A stretch of DNA of 64,000 nucleotides from UBA1361 sp041656375. Its GTDB lineage: Bacteria; Bacillota_I; Bacilli_A; RFN20; CAG-826. The stretch spans positions 186,001 to 250,000 of the forward strand of contig CAYPGR010000001.1 of the NCBI GenBank assembly GCA_964410505.1, written 5' to 3'. Shown here piece by piece: positions 32,448 to 40,764 of this stretch. The notes beneath the pieces were generated by a model that was given only the letters and a program-made list of their open reading frames with translations, did not search any database and was not told the origin of the DNA. Position numbers and translations under genes: made by a program. Position 1 is the stretch's first letter. Every line of letters begins with the position of its first letter.

Positions 32448-34058
32448 CGGCGTTACTTTGTTCTTTTTTCGATTGTATAAGTAAATGATTAAATAGCAGA
32501 TAAGCGTCGCGGTTAAGTAACCTGCGCTATCAATTAAAACATCACTAAAGCGTCCTGCACGACCAGGAATGAAGGTTTGAATGACTTCACTTAGCGCCGC
32601 AATAAAGATTCCAACACTCAGCGTACTAATGAGTGTTTTCTTTATCCGTTTATTTTTAAAGAATAAGTAAAAGGTAAAAAAGCCAAAGACGCCATCAATG
32701 AAGAAGAAAAAGTAATGGCCCAATGCCTTACGGACAAAGGTTTGAAAGTCATCAAAGTTTGAGTCATTGATATAAGGGGTCGCTATAATTTTTAAGGTAA
32801 TGGAAGTGGATACTTCGGGCGCTGAAGCACTAGTCGCGGTAATGGTGACTGTGCCTTGTTTAAGGCCAAGCACGATCCCGTCTAGGTTCGAATTACTAAC
32901 CCGTGCAATCGATTCGTCACTGGACGTGAAAACGGCTCGTTGATTCGTCACTGGGACATCTTCTTTGCCGATGATACCGTGACTAAAGGTCGGCGTTAAG
33001 CGAATGGTTTGGCCGACACCGGCTTCTGTTTTATTTGCATATAAGGTAACGGCATTTGGGAGAACATTATTGATGGTGATGTCATGCGTTGCCCGAATAA
33101 GAAAATCAGTATTTAAGTAAGCGGTGATGGTCGCTGTCCCATTGACCTTCGTGCCATAAATATAGTATTGATCTTCTTCTTTAATAATTTTCGCAATTGC
33201 TTCATTGCTTGAGGTAAAGGTAAGCGAAGGATCGGTGACATTTTCAACATCGAATGTGTAATTAAGTGGCGTTTTGTCGTAAACAAGCCCGGAATCAGGT
33301 AGATCGAGGTTGATCAGGGTGGGATAAATAATCGGGGTTTCACTTTCATATACAGAAACGGTATATGTGGTTGGGTGCCCTGTAATACCGACGGTTGTTT
33401 CACCAAGGTTGTGGGCTTTGATAACCCCATATTCATTAATGGTGACAATGGTCTCATTATTACTAAAGTAATCGAGTTTACTAGGATCATATTCGCGCGC
33501 TTCGAGTTCACTTAACTCGACAACGAGACGCGTCGATGTACCGCGGGCGATATCGTCATTTTCAAGATGAGCGGTAAAGGTTTCAGGGGCTCGTTTTTCG
33601 TGCACGGTGACATAAAAGGAAACAGCTAAATCAGGTTTAGACGGGGTCGCTGTAATTAAGACATTTTCGCCAATACTCCGCGCCTCTAAGTAACCCCCTG
33701 AATAGACTTCAAGGACATCCGGATCACTTGTGGTCCAAGTGACGGATTTGTCAGTTGCTTTCTCCGGTAAGATGATAGGAGAAACACGTCTTGTAACGCC
33801 TAGCGGGATGTAATAGGTTGACCCTTCCGCAAGTTCTTCATTAATATGGTTTTTTAAGGAGATGCTTTCAACAGCGATAAACTCAGGTTCAATGGGCGGC
33901 ACTGTTTTATTAACAAATATACTAAGGATTAAAGAGATGAAACTACTCCGCGATCCGGAAGGACCGCCACTGAGGGCAGATTCACTAATAATTAAGCCAT
34001 TTGTAAAAACAAATAAACTCAATATAAAGTAGCGAATATTCTTCTTCATCCATTGCAT
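32439..34058 (-). CDS. VanZ-like membrane protein with inserted bacterial Ig-like (Big_2) domains
   Basis: 539 residues. The first VanZ helix and its SALSGGPSGS loop (about 8-45) are separated from the rest of VanZ (HYFFFFIDG ... SEVIQTFIPGRAGRFSDVLI, about 445-530) by roughly 390 outer residues with repeated Ig-like signatures (VTWTTSDPDVLEV, LTFTSSNEAIAKI, AVFTSSDESIARV). Thus an Ig-like array is inserted into the first extracytoplasmic loop. VanZ proteins are linked to lipoglycopeptide tolerance but their reaction is not established. Big_2 domains suggest surface adhesion or spacing. Confidence 0.82.
   Translation of the reverse strand: MQWMKKNIRYFILSLFVFTNGLIISESALSGGPSGSRSSFISLILSIFVNKTVPPIEPEFIAVESISLKNHINEELAEGSTYYIPLGVTRRVSPIILPEKATDKSVTWTTSDPDVLEVYSGGYLEARSIGENVLITATPSKPDLAVSFYVTVHEKRAPETFTAHLENDDIARGTSTRLVVELSELEAREYDPSKLDYFSNNETIVTINEYGVIKAHNLGETTVGITGHPTTYTVSVYESETPIIYPTLINLDLPDSGLVYDKTPLNYTFDVENVTDPSLTFTSSNEAIAKIIKEEDQYYIYGTKVNGTATITAYLNTDFLIRATHDITINNVLPNAVTLYANKTEAGVGQTIRLTPTFSHGIIGKEDVPVTNQRAVFTSSDESIARVSNSNLDGIVLGLKQGTVTITATSASAPEVSTSITLKIIATPYINDSNFDDFQTFVRKALGHYFFFFIDGVFGFFTFYLFFKNKRIKKTLISTLSVGIFIAALSEVIQTFIPGRAGRFSDVLIDSAGYLTATLICYLIIYLYNRKKNKVTPLL
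32441..32470 (+). terminator. Terminator at the end of the assembly operon
   Basis: AAAGTAACG/CGTTACTTT (32441-32459) then GTTCTTTTTT; overlaps the 3' ends of both converging genes. Confidence 0.65.
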
Positions 34059-34124
34059 AAAGATATTATAACAATGTTATTAGTGTTTCAAAAAGTAATT
34101 ATGTTTTACCCACAAGCATATGAT

Positions 34125-34153
34125 TTGGAAGTATTTCGATTTCGAACTATAAT
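34125..34153 (+). promoter_or_regulatory. Promoter of the quinone-resistance operon with predicted MarR operator
   Basis: TTGGAA (34125-34130), 17-nt spacer, TATAAT (34148-34153). Inside the spacer lies ATTTCGATTTCGAAC with TTCG/CGAA arms, akin to the TTCGAA core found before the FMN reductase at 42.2 kb. Likely bound by the MarR protein of this operon (inference). Confidence 0.5.
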
Positions 34154-34174
34154 GTCGGTGGAGGAAATAACCAC

Positions 34175-35185
34175 ATGAAACAATTATTAGGTATACACCA
34201 CGTGACTGCCATCACATCAAATGCACAAAAAAATTATGAATTCTTTACCAAAGTCTTAGGATTAAGACTCGTCAAGAAAACTGTCAATCAAGACGACATC
34301 TTTACGTATCACTTATTCTTCGCAGACGACAGAGGCAATGCTGGCACCGACATTACATTCTTTGATTTTAAAGGTATTGGAAAAGCACGCTTTGGCGCGA
34401 ATGAAATCAGTCGTACCGGTTTTCGTGTCCCGAATGATAAGGCGCTTGATTATTTTAAATTACGGTTCGACGTGTACGAGGTCCATTATGAAGAAATCCA
34501 AACCATCTTTGGTCGCAAAATGATGTTCTTTTCGGATTTTGATGGCGCACGTTATGCGCTCGTTAGTGACGAAAATAATGAAGGTGTGGTCTCGGGAACC
34601 CCTTGGTTACGCGGCCCCGTCCCCAATGATGTTGCCATTACCGGTTTAGGACCAGTTTGGTTAACCGCGAACGATCCGTTACGGATGGAGAAGGCATTAA
34701 GTGGCGTTCTTGGTATGCGGAAGGGTGAAACCGTTGGGAACTTAACGAAATATGAAATGGGTGAAGGCGGTAATGGCGCGATGGTCATCGTCGAATATGT
34801 TGAACATGGCGATATTGCCCGCCAAGGTTATGGCGCGGTTCACCACGTTGCTTTCCGCACGAGTGATAAAGAACACTTAATGAGCTGGGTGCCAGTCTTT
34901 AATCAAGCCCTCGCCCCCCATAGCGGATTTGTTGATCGTTTTTACTTTAAATCACTTTATACAAGACTTTATCCGAACATTCTGTTTGAATTAGCGACCG
35001 ATGGTCCAGGCTTTATTGATGATGAAGAAAGTTACGAAATTTTAGGGGAAACATTAGCCTTACCGCCGCATCTACGGGCAAAAAGAGATACAATAGAAAA
35101 AGTGATAACCCCGTTAGACACAACGATTTATCGCGATAATAAAAAAGAAGATGAGGTTTACCTACATGCAACCAAAAACCGTTAG
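34175..35185 (+). CDS. Ring-cleaving dioxygenase of the MhqO/glyoxalase (VOC) family
   Basis: 336 residues: two vicinal-oxygen-chelate modules, starting LGIHHVTAITSNAQKNYEF with the first metal His, and HHVAFRTSDKEHL near 225 for the second. The family opens hydroquinone or catechol rings in B. subtilis MhqO-type detoxification. Followed by a MarR regulator and an MhqD-like hydrolase, reproducing an mhq-like operon. RBS GGAGG. Confidence 0.85.
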   Translation: MKQLLGIHHVTAITSNAQKNYEFFTKVLGLRLVKKTVNQDDIFTYHLFFADDRGNAGTDITFFDFKGIGKARFGANEISRTGFRVPNDKALDYFKLRFDVYEVHYEEIQTIFGRKMMFFSDFDGARYALVSDENNEGVVSGTPWLRGPVPNDVAITGLGPVWLTANDPLRMEKALSGVLGMRKGETVGNLTKYEMGEGGNGAMVIVEYVEHGDIARQGYGAVHHVAFRTSDKEHLMSWVPVFNQALAPHSGFVDRFYFKSLYTRLYPNILFELATDGPGFIDDEESYEILGETLALPPHLRAKRDTIEKVITPLDTTIYRDNKKEDEVYLHATKNR

Positions 35186-35582
35186 TGCCCTTTTAAAAAC
35201 AAGTAAAAACTACACTGATCTTTTGCGGCTCAATGTCTTAGAGTATGGTTTTAACTTAACTGAGTTTGGGATTTTAGAAGCTCTTTATCAAAAAGGTCGG
35301 CTTGCAGTCGGCGAATTACTAAGTAAACTACTGGTGAACAATAGTACCCTTTCTTACACCATTAATAAATTAATTAAAGAAGAACTTATTGAAAAGAAAT
35401 GCTGTGAAACAGATGGTCGCGTCTTTTACGTCACCCTTAGTGCGAAAGGCCATAAAGTCATCAGTGACATTGCTCCGAAACATTATGCGTATATAGAAAC
35501 CATTGGCAAAGCACTTGATGAAGATGAGGAAAAAACACTCCGGGAGCTTCTCAAAAAATTAAATAAAGGAGAACAGGCATGA
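35166..35582 (+). CDS. MarR family regulator (MhqR-like)
   Basis: About 138 residues, winged helix with LLVNNSTLSYTINKLIKEEL recognition region and the wing D-G-R (ETDGRVFYVTLSAKG). ATG 35166 lies 9 nt after TGAGG and is preferred to the ATG at 35151. Overlaps the dioxygenase gene by 20 nt and the hydrolase gene by 4 nt. Cysteines C-C near residue 82 could sense thiol-reactive quinones (inference). Confidence 0.82.
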   Translation: MQPKTVSALLKTSKNYTDLLRLNVLEYGFNLTEFGILEALYQKGRLAVGELLSKLLVNNSTLSYTINKLIKEELIEKKCCETDGRVFYVTLSAKGHKVISDIAPKHYAYIETIGKALDEDEEKTLRELLKKLNKGEQA

Positions 35583-36160
35583 TCCACTATTTTGAAAATA
35601 ATAACCACCGCGTCACCCTTGTTTTACTTCACGGGACTGGAGGGGACGAAAAAGACTTAGTTCCTCTCGCTCATGATATCGATCAAAAGTACAATATCTT
35701 AAGCTTACGGGGTCGTATTAATGAAGGCGGCATGCTGCGTTTCTTTAAACGTTTTGATATGCATACCTTCGACCTGGAAAACGCCAAACAAGAAGCCGAT
35801 TACATTCTAAATTTCCTAAAAGACGCAAAGAAGAAGTATAAGTTAAAGGAATTAATTCTTCTCGGTTATTCAAATGGCGCCTCGATGATTGAAGCCCTCC
35901 TTTTAGAAGAGTCAAATCTTTTTAGTGGTGCGGTTTTACTTCAACCAGGACTTTTAAAGACCGATATCGTTTTCCCACTAAACAAAGACTTCAAAGTCTT
36001 CTTAAGTGCCTCTGATAATGACCCCTACTTACCGGTTAATCGTCAAAAAATACTTATCGAAGCCCTCAGTGCAAGTTATGACTTAAGTGTCTCCAAACAT
36101 ACAAACGGCCACGGATTAACCGCGACCGTGCTTCATGATTTAAGAAAGTGGTTAAAATAA
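35579..36160 (+). CDS. Carboxylesterase/phospholipase-like hydrolase (MhqD family)
   Basis: 193-residue alpha/beta hydrolase: LLHGTGGDEKDL oxyanion region, nucleophile in LGYSNGASM (Ser near 101), Asp in SASDNDPYLP and His in TNGHGLT. In B. subtilis the homologue is in the MhqR regulon. Probably hydrolyses ester products of quinone breakdown; substrate not proven. Confidence 0.85.
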   Translation: MIHYFENNNHRVTLVLLHGTGGDEKDLVPLAHDIDQKYNILSLRGRINEGGMLRFFKRFDMHTFDLENAKQEADYILNFLKDAKKKYKLKELILLGYSNGASMIEALLLEESNLFSGAVLLQPGLLKTDIVFPLNKDFKVFLSASDNDPYLPVNRQKILIEALSASYDLSVSKHTNGHGLTATVLHDLRKWLK

Positions 36161-36161
36161 C

Positions 36162-36437
36162 CTAGACATACATATGGACCGCAAACGCAAACGCTAAAAA
36201 GCCAAAACCAGCATATATATACATTAATATATTATAAAGTTGGTAATAAAGATGCCCCTTTGTCACTGAGTGATAAAAGCTGATTGCGGAAATATCAAGC
36301 ACAATCATTAAAGCCTCACCTCGAGGCTTTTTTTCAAATCTAACACTTAAATAGCGAACAAGGGCAGTCATGGGGATATATGTAAAAAGGACGATGTAAA
36401 AAGAAAGTTGAAGAAGGCCAACAAATAAATCAAGCAT
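36162..36437 (-). CDS. Small membrane protein
   Basis: 91 residues with three predicted membrane segments (LFVGLLQLSFYIVLFTYIPM; later ILMYIYAGFGFLAFAFAVHM). No family recognised. Its start overlaps the stop of the next small gene by 8 nt, so it is the end of a leftward operon with the phosphoesterase. Confidence 0.6.
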   Translation of the reverse strand: MLDLFVGLLQLSFYIVLFTYIPMTALVRYLSVRFEKKPRGEALMIVLDISAISFYHSVTKGHLYYQLYNILMYIYAGFGFLAFAFAVHMYV

Positions 36438-36579
36438 ACTTTTTCCTCAAGTGAAGATAGACGGCGGCGAAAACTGGTAGGAAGAGAAGAAGCGAAAGAA
36501 AACTACGACTTAACACAAACGCGATTAAGAAGAGGATAAAAGAATTAATAAAGATTAAAATGATATGTTTAATCGTCAT
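36430..36579 (-). CDS. Very small membrane protein
   Basis: 49 residues from ATG 36579: MTIKHIILIFINSFILFLIA then LSRSFLSLLLFLPVFAAVYL, two hydrophobic helices and a basic tail. GAGGA stands 9 nt upstream, inside the phosphoesterase gene, whose stop it overlaps. The longer open frame to 36753 runs antiparallel to nothing real and is only the shifted frame of the phosphoesterase. Confidence 0.55.
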   Translation of the reverse strand: MTIKHIILIFINSFILFLIAFVLSRSFLSLLLFLPVFAAVYLHLRKKYA

Positions 36580-37555
36580 ATGATAAATCCTCATAGATGA
36601 TGTGGGTCGATAAAGTCTTTGCGCTGTCAATTGTGATGATACGGGCCCCACGGGTGATATTACCGTAACCGTTATAACCGCTATTTTGGCCATAGACGAG
36701 TTTAATACCTTCATAATCAAATTCAAAGTTATTACGGTGATCATGACCAACAAAGACGGCTTTACTAACGCCGCTTTCTTTCATGGCATCAAAGAAACCG
36801 GTATCACGTGATTGGGTATAAATCCCTTCTCTAATTTGACCAACGAGGGCCGGGGTACCTTTTGCTTCGGTCGCATAATGATATTGCACTAAAGGAATAT
36901 GCGTAAAGACTGCCGACTGTATACCGGTAAGTTTATCGACATCCACTTTATCTTTAAACCAATCAACTTGCGCCGCACTAAAGTACTCATAGCGTGATAG
37001 ATCACTGCTTTCCCTTTTACGATTAAGTTCCGTTTTTGAATCTAAGAAGTAGAAATTGTAAAACGGGGCGTCTTCATAATAGTATTCAAAGCGGAAGTTA
37101 CCGTAGCCGCCCTCACTCAGTTCAGGACCAAGTTTGAAATGTAAGTATGTCGTATCCTCGCTTATAATCGTATCGATAATTTTCTTAAAAGAATGGAAAT
37201 CATTTTCGTGATTACCAAAGATCATTGTCCAAGGGGTCTTTAATGATTCCATATGACGAATGAGTTGACGATAGCGCGCGGGCGCGCTGATCGATAACGT
37301 CTGATCCCCCGTTAAAACAATTAAGTCCGGTGTTTCATGAAGCGTAATTTTTTTAATTTGCGACAATGTTTTTTGGTCATTCGCGTCAAAGCCATAGGTG
37401 AGATGGAGATCGGTGAATTGAAGAACTTTTAAAGAAGGTTGATCAAGAGTAAAGATAAAGGGCTGATCATCACTAAATTCAATCGGTTTCGGGGCCATTT
37501 GTCCGCTAAATTGGCTGATTAACAAGGCAATAATGGTGTATATTCGATGTTTCAT
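36569..37555 (-). CDS. Exported calcineurin-like metallophosphoesterase
   Basis: 328 residues with an N-terminal signal or anchor segment. All metal-binding motifs are present: FTDLHL, LTGDQ, FGNHEND, THIP and VGHDH. Resembles Bacillus-type purple-phosphatase-like YkuE/CpdA relatives; substrate unknown. Overlaps the GNAT gene by 4 nt. Confidence 0.88.
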   Translation of the reverse strand: MKHRIYTIIALLISQFSGQMAPKPIEFSDDQPFIFTLDQPSLKVLQFTDLHLTYGFDANDQKTLSQIKKITLHETPDLIVLTGDQTLSISAPARYRQLIRHMESLKTPWTMIFGNHENDFHSFKKIIDTIISEDTTYLHFKLGPELSEGGYGNFRFEYYYEDAPFYNFYFLDSKTELNRKRESSDLSRYEYFSAAQVDWFKDKVDVDKLTGIQSAVFTHIPLVQYHYATEAKGTPALVGQIREGIYTQSRDTGFFDAMKESGVSKAVFVGHDHRNNFEFDYEGIKLVYGQNSGYNGYGNITRGARIITIDSAKTLSTHIIYEDLSYDD

Positions 37556-38100
37556 ATAAATGTTTTATGGTTATTTAACCGATATTCAAGGGCGGTAATT
37601 TCATAAACTCGCACCATGACTTTTCCTAGTTTCGGATATTCCTTTGAGATTGTTTTTACGTAGCGCATCGCATTTTTTTCCATGACCCGGGCACTGCCGA
37701 TATTTTCTTCTTGACATGTCGCGTAAACTTGACGAACTTTAAGCGTGTTAAAGGCATAACTCAGGAGTGCTTTCGCTGTTTCGGTGCCGTAACCTTGATT
37801 CCAATATTGGTCATCAAAAACCCAACCAAGCGCGGGAGGTTCACTGAGTTTATCAAAGGTTATAGAGCAAGCACCGATCACCGGCCCTTCTTTGAGTTGA
37901 ACAATAAAGTGATGTTCCATTTGCGGCGTAAGCCGTGATTGATAGACCACATGTTTGACAAAGTTTTCACTTTGCTCGTATGTATTTGGACCCCAAACCA
38001 TAAAGGTGGTGACACTTTCCTTTTTGGAATAACGGTCAACATGATCCACATCATTTAAAGTGAAGGGACGAAGGATTAAACGTTTTGAGGCGATTTTCAT
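37552..38100 (-). CDS. GNAT acetyltransferase, RimJ/RimL type
   Basis: 182 residues: begins KRLILRPFTLNDVDHVDRY, acetyl-CoA loop region DDQYWNQGYGTETAKALLSY and the C-terminal NIGSARVMEKNAM typical of RimL-like N-acetyltransferases. Substrate not predictable. Overlaps neighbours by 4 nt on both sides. Confidence 0.88.
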   Translation of the reverse strand: MKIASKRLILRPFTLNDVDHVDRYSKKESVTTFMVWGPNTYEQSENFVKHVVYQSRLTPQMEHHFIVQLKEGPVIGACSITFDKLSEPPALGWVFDDQYWNQGYGTETAKALLSYAFNTLKVRQVYATCQEENIGSARVMEKNAMRYVKTISKEYPKLGKVMVRVYEITALEYRLNNHKTFI

Positions 38101-39029
38101 AAGCGGATTTCCGTTTCTATAGGTAAATGGGCAAGATATTGATTTAAGTTCGTAATAAATAAGGAGAGTACATTATCAAGATACCGATTGGAGTAAAAAG
38201 AAATGTGTGGGGTAATGACGACGTTTGGTAATTCCCAGAGCGGAGAATCCATTGGTAGTGGTTCTTTGCGGGTTACATCAAGAATCGCCCCTCGAATTTG
38301 ATTTTCTTTTAAGGCGGCAATCAAATCTTCTTCCACGACAAGATCACCCCGCGCAACATTAATTAAAAGGGCATGTTCGTTCATCGCTTTAAACCACGAC
38401 GCATCGAGAAGATTGCGAGTTTCGCTTGTCGATGGGAGGGCCAAGACGACATAGTCAAAGGTGTGGAGCCTATTTTTTACTTCTGTCAGGTCCGTCATGA
38501 CTTCATCCACATTGGATTCGATTTTTTGTTGTTGACGGTAGGTCGTAATGTGGGCGTGAAATCCTTTTAATCGGGCGGCGAGGCTTAGGCTAATGGCCCC
38601 AGCACCGAGTATCAGAACGCGACTTTGATCAAGTTCAATACTTGTATAATGGCGACGCCATATTTTTTGGGTTTGAAGATCATGATAGGTTGTAAAGTTG
38701 TAATTTATATTTAAAATTTGGCCGATGATGTATTCGGCAATGGCAATACTACTGGTCGCACGGGCGTTCAGGAGACGAATGCCTCTGATACGCAAGTAAT
38801 CTAAATCAAGTTCATCATAGCCGGCACTTAAAAGATGAATGACTTTGAGACGCGGGAAATCAGTTAAATTTAACTTCTTGATCGGCAGTGGGTAACTTAC
38901 AATCATTTCCGCTTGGTAATTGATTTCAGGAGCAAAGGTAAAGGCCACCGCAGGAAAAGCATTCCTCAAAAAGGCCTTTGTTTGTTCATTAAAATCGGTT
39001 AGACCTATTTGATTAAAGTAAATTTGCAT
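38097..39029 (-). CDS. D-2-hydroxyacid dehydrogenase (NAD-dependent)
   Basis: 310 residues. The nucleotide loop is LGAGAISLSLAARL, a variant of GxGxxG with Ser at the last position; catalytic residues are Arg in NVARGDL, Glu in TRKEPLP and His in TPHISFYS. Reduces 2-keto acids to D-hydroxy acids or the reverse. First gene of the leftward operon. Confidence 0.87.
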   Translation of the reverse strand: MQIYFNQIGLTDFNEQTKAFLRNAFPAVAFTFAPEINYQAEMIVSYPLPIKKLNLTDFPRLKVIHLLSAGYDELDLDYLRIRGIRLLNARATSSIAIAEYIIGQILNINYNFTTYHDLQTQKIWRRHYTSIELDQSRVLILGAGAISLSLAARLKGFHAHITTYRQQQKIESNVDEVMTDLTEVKNRLHTFDYVVLALPSTSETRNLLDASWFKAMNEHALLINVARGDLVVEEDLIAALKENQIRGAILDVTRKEPLPMDSPLWELPNVVITPHISFYSNRYLDNVLSLFITNLNQYLAHLPIETEIRL

Positions 39030-39115
39030 ATTTTAATTATAACAATTAAGTCAATTTAATTACCCTCAATCTACACTGGTGCTAAAATTAAATTAGAAAT
39101 ATGAAAGGAGGTTTC

Positions 39116-40132
39116 ATGTCTATGAAACTTAAAAAACTACTATTTCTACCCCTTGGCCTCCTTGCGCTAGCTGGTTGTACACCAACCACGCAACTCACAA
39201 AAGAAGTTGCAAACACAAAACTAGCTGAAGCTGCCGAGAAGATGATGACAACTGACATGACTTCTATCGAAGCGAAATTGGACGCCTCACTCGAACTCGA
39301 GATAACCCAGTTCGAAGAAGTTGTAACCGACCCGTTAATGGTTGGAACAATAAATGCTGACCTTAGCGTGAATGCAAAAGCGAAAAACTTAGATAAGGAA
39401 ACCGCTGAATTTGCCATCACTGCCGAAGGATCACTTGCTGTTGCCGAGAATAGTGAAACAATGATTGATGTTAATGGCGACATTGGTCTTTATTATGTGG
39501 ATGAATTTGCTTATCTTGGCTTTAATTTAGCGGCGTTTGACGGTGAATCAAATACCGAACAAACCATGTCCGCTAAACAAAAGATGGAAGTCGGTCCATT
39601 CCCAGGTTTACCAACTGACGAAGTGCTACCTGAAGAAATGGACTTTACGGAACTCACGACAATGCTCAATGAAATCCGTAATGTTACCGCGACCGATAAA
39701 GGTGGGGTTATTCTTATTACTTATAAAGTGACCCAACAAGATGCGATTGATATGTTTGCCGAATTCGCCATTAGCCTTCAAGCCTCGATCATTGGTCGGG
39801 AACTCACAAGCGAAGAAGTAACCGCGATTCGGGCGATGGCGGAAGAAGAAGTCAATAACATGCTAACCCTTCGGAAAGCGGAAGTTGTGATTGAAATCAA
39901 TAAAGCGGGGTTCTTATCAAAACTTGAAATCTTATTAGATGCGGATCTCTATACCCCATCTTCGATTTATGACTACGATACTGATACCTACCTTGAACTC
40001 ACCAATAGGATTAGTGTTAATGTTGATATCGGCTTCTCACTCAAAATGAATGAACCAGTCTCGATTACTTATCCAAGTTTTGCAGCTTATGAACTCGTTG
40101 AAGAATTTGGCTTACCAGGAATGATTGGCTAA
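39116..40132 (+). CDS. Lipoprotein of unknown function
   Basis: About 338 residues. Lipobox LALAGC at residue ~23 after a short basic-hydrophobic signal. The mature part is acidic and beta/alpha with few aromatic residues; fold resembles LppX/LolA-like families only in general look. AAAGGAGG precedes ATG 39116 (4 nt) and ATG 39122 (10 nt); either may start. Single gene with its own terminator. Confidence 0.8.
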   Translation: MSMKLKKLLFLPLGLLALAGCTPTTQLTKEVANTKLAEAAEKMMTTDMTSIEAKLDASLELEITQFEEVVTDPLMVGTINADLSVNAKAKNLDKETAEFAITAEGSLAVAENSETMIDVNGDIGLYYVDEFAYLGFNLAAFDGESNTEQTMSAKQKMEVGPFPGLPTDEVLPEEMDFTELTTMLNEIRNVTATDKGGVILITYKVTQQDAIDMFAEFAISLQASIIGRELTSEEVTAIRAMAEEEVNNMLTLRKAEVVIEINKAGFLSKLEILLDADLYTPSSIYDYDTDTYLELTNRISVNVDIGFSLKMNEPVSITYPSFAAYELVEEFGLPGMIG

Positions 40133-40154
40133 TTACTTAATTAGATAAGACACG

Positions 40155-40190
40155 TCCCTCACTTAAACAAGTGGGGGATTTTTTATTTTC
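40155..40190 (+). terminator. Terminator after the lipoprotein gene
   Basis: TCCCTCACTT (40155-40164) pairs with AAGTGGGGGA (40169-40178, one G-U), then TTTTTTATTTT. Confidence 0.88.
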
Positions 40191-40193
40191 GGT

Positions 40194-40199
40194 TATAAT
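40194..40199 (+). promoter_or_regulatory. -10 box giving a leaderless NUDIX transcript
   Basis: TATAAT ends 7 nt before ATG 40207, so transcription should begin at or next to the start codon. No ribosome binding site is present. Confidence 0.55.
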
Positions 40200-40206
40200 A
40201 CTAGAT

Positions 40207-40713
40207 ATGGAAATGTGGGATCTATACGACAAAAATGAAGTAAAAACCGGATTAACAATCACAAAACGTTTTAGTGATATACCAGCCGGTTATTTTCATA
40301 TTGTGGTTGAGACACTTGTGAAACATCGTGACGGGACTTATCTCGTGATGCAACGAGATTTTAATAAAAAAGAGTCCCCCGGTGTGTATGAAGGAAGTGC
40401 CGGCGGTTCTATCTTAGCTGGCGAAAGTAAAATTGATGGCGCCATTCGTGAAGTCCTTGAAGAAACCGGTCTCCATGTTAAACACATTGAACCAACATAC
40501 TACTTTATCAATGTTGCAAAGGGCGTGATTAATCAAGGTTATCTGGCACTTGTCGATGACCCAAGTAAAAAGATTGTTTATCAACCTGGAGAAACGATTA
40601 ATCATCAGTGGCTTACGCTTGAGGAACTCAAGGCGTTTATTAAAACCCCAGCCTATAATGCTAATCACTACCGGCGGTTAGTTACCTATTTAGATACCAT
40701 CAACGAATCATAA
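40207..40713 (+). CDS. NUDIX hydrolase (IPP-isomerase-like domain)
   Basis: 168 residues from ATG 40207: starts MEMWDLYDKNEVKTG, typical of YfcD-like proteins, with Nudix box GGSILAGESKIDGAIREVLEE in which the catalytic REVLEETG is intact. Hydrolyses a nucleoside-diphosphate-linked substrate. The upstream frame to 40171 runs into the previous terminator and is not coding. An ATG at 40213 is an alternative start. Confidence 0.85.
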   Translation: MEMWDLYDKNEVKTGLTITKRFSDIPAGYFHIVVETLVKHRDGTYLVMQRDFNKKESPGVYEGSAGGSILAGESKIDGAIREVLEETGLHVKHIEPTYYFINVAKGVINQGYLALVDDPSKKIVYQPGETINHQWLTLEELKAFIKTPAYNANHYRRLVTYLDTINES

Positions 40714-40764
40714 GCTTATATCAAATAAATTTAAGTATAATAAATAAAAATAAAGAGGAATCAT

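Noticed and set aside
36580..36753. N-terminal extension of the 49-residue membrane protein
   Set aside because: The extension lies wholly within the phosphoesterase gene in another frame and lacks its own ribosome binding site; ATG 36579 has one.
39088..39483. 131-codon open frame antisense to the lipoprotein gene
   Set aside because: Serine-, alanine- and phenylalanine-rich shadow of the real lipoprotein; no ribosome binding site.
40714..40764. PyrR- or purine-type riboswitch before the nucleobase permease
   Set aside because: The leader is only about 20-50 nt and no conserved RNA motif is visible.
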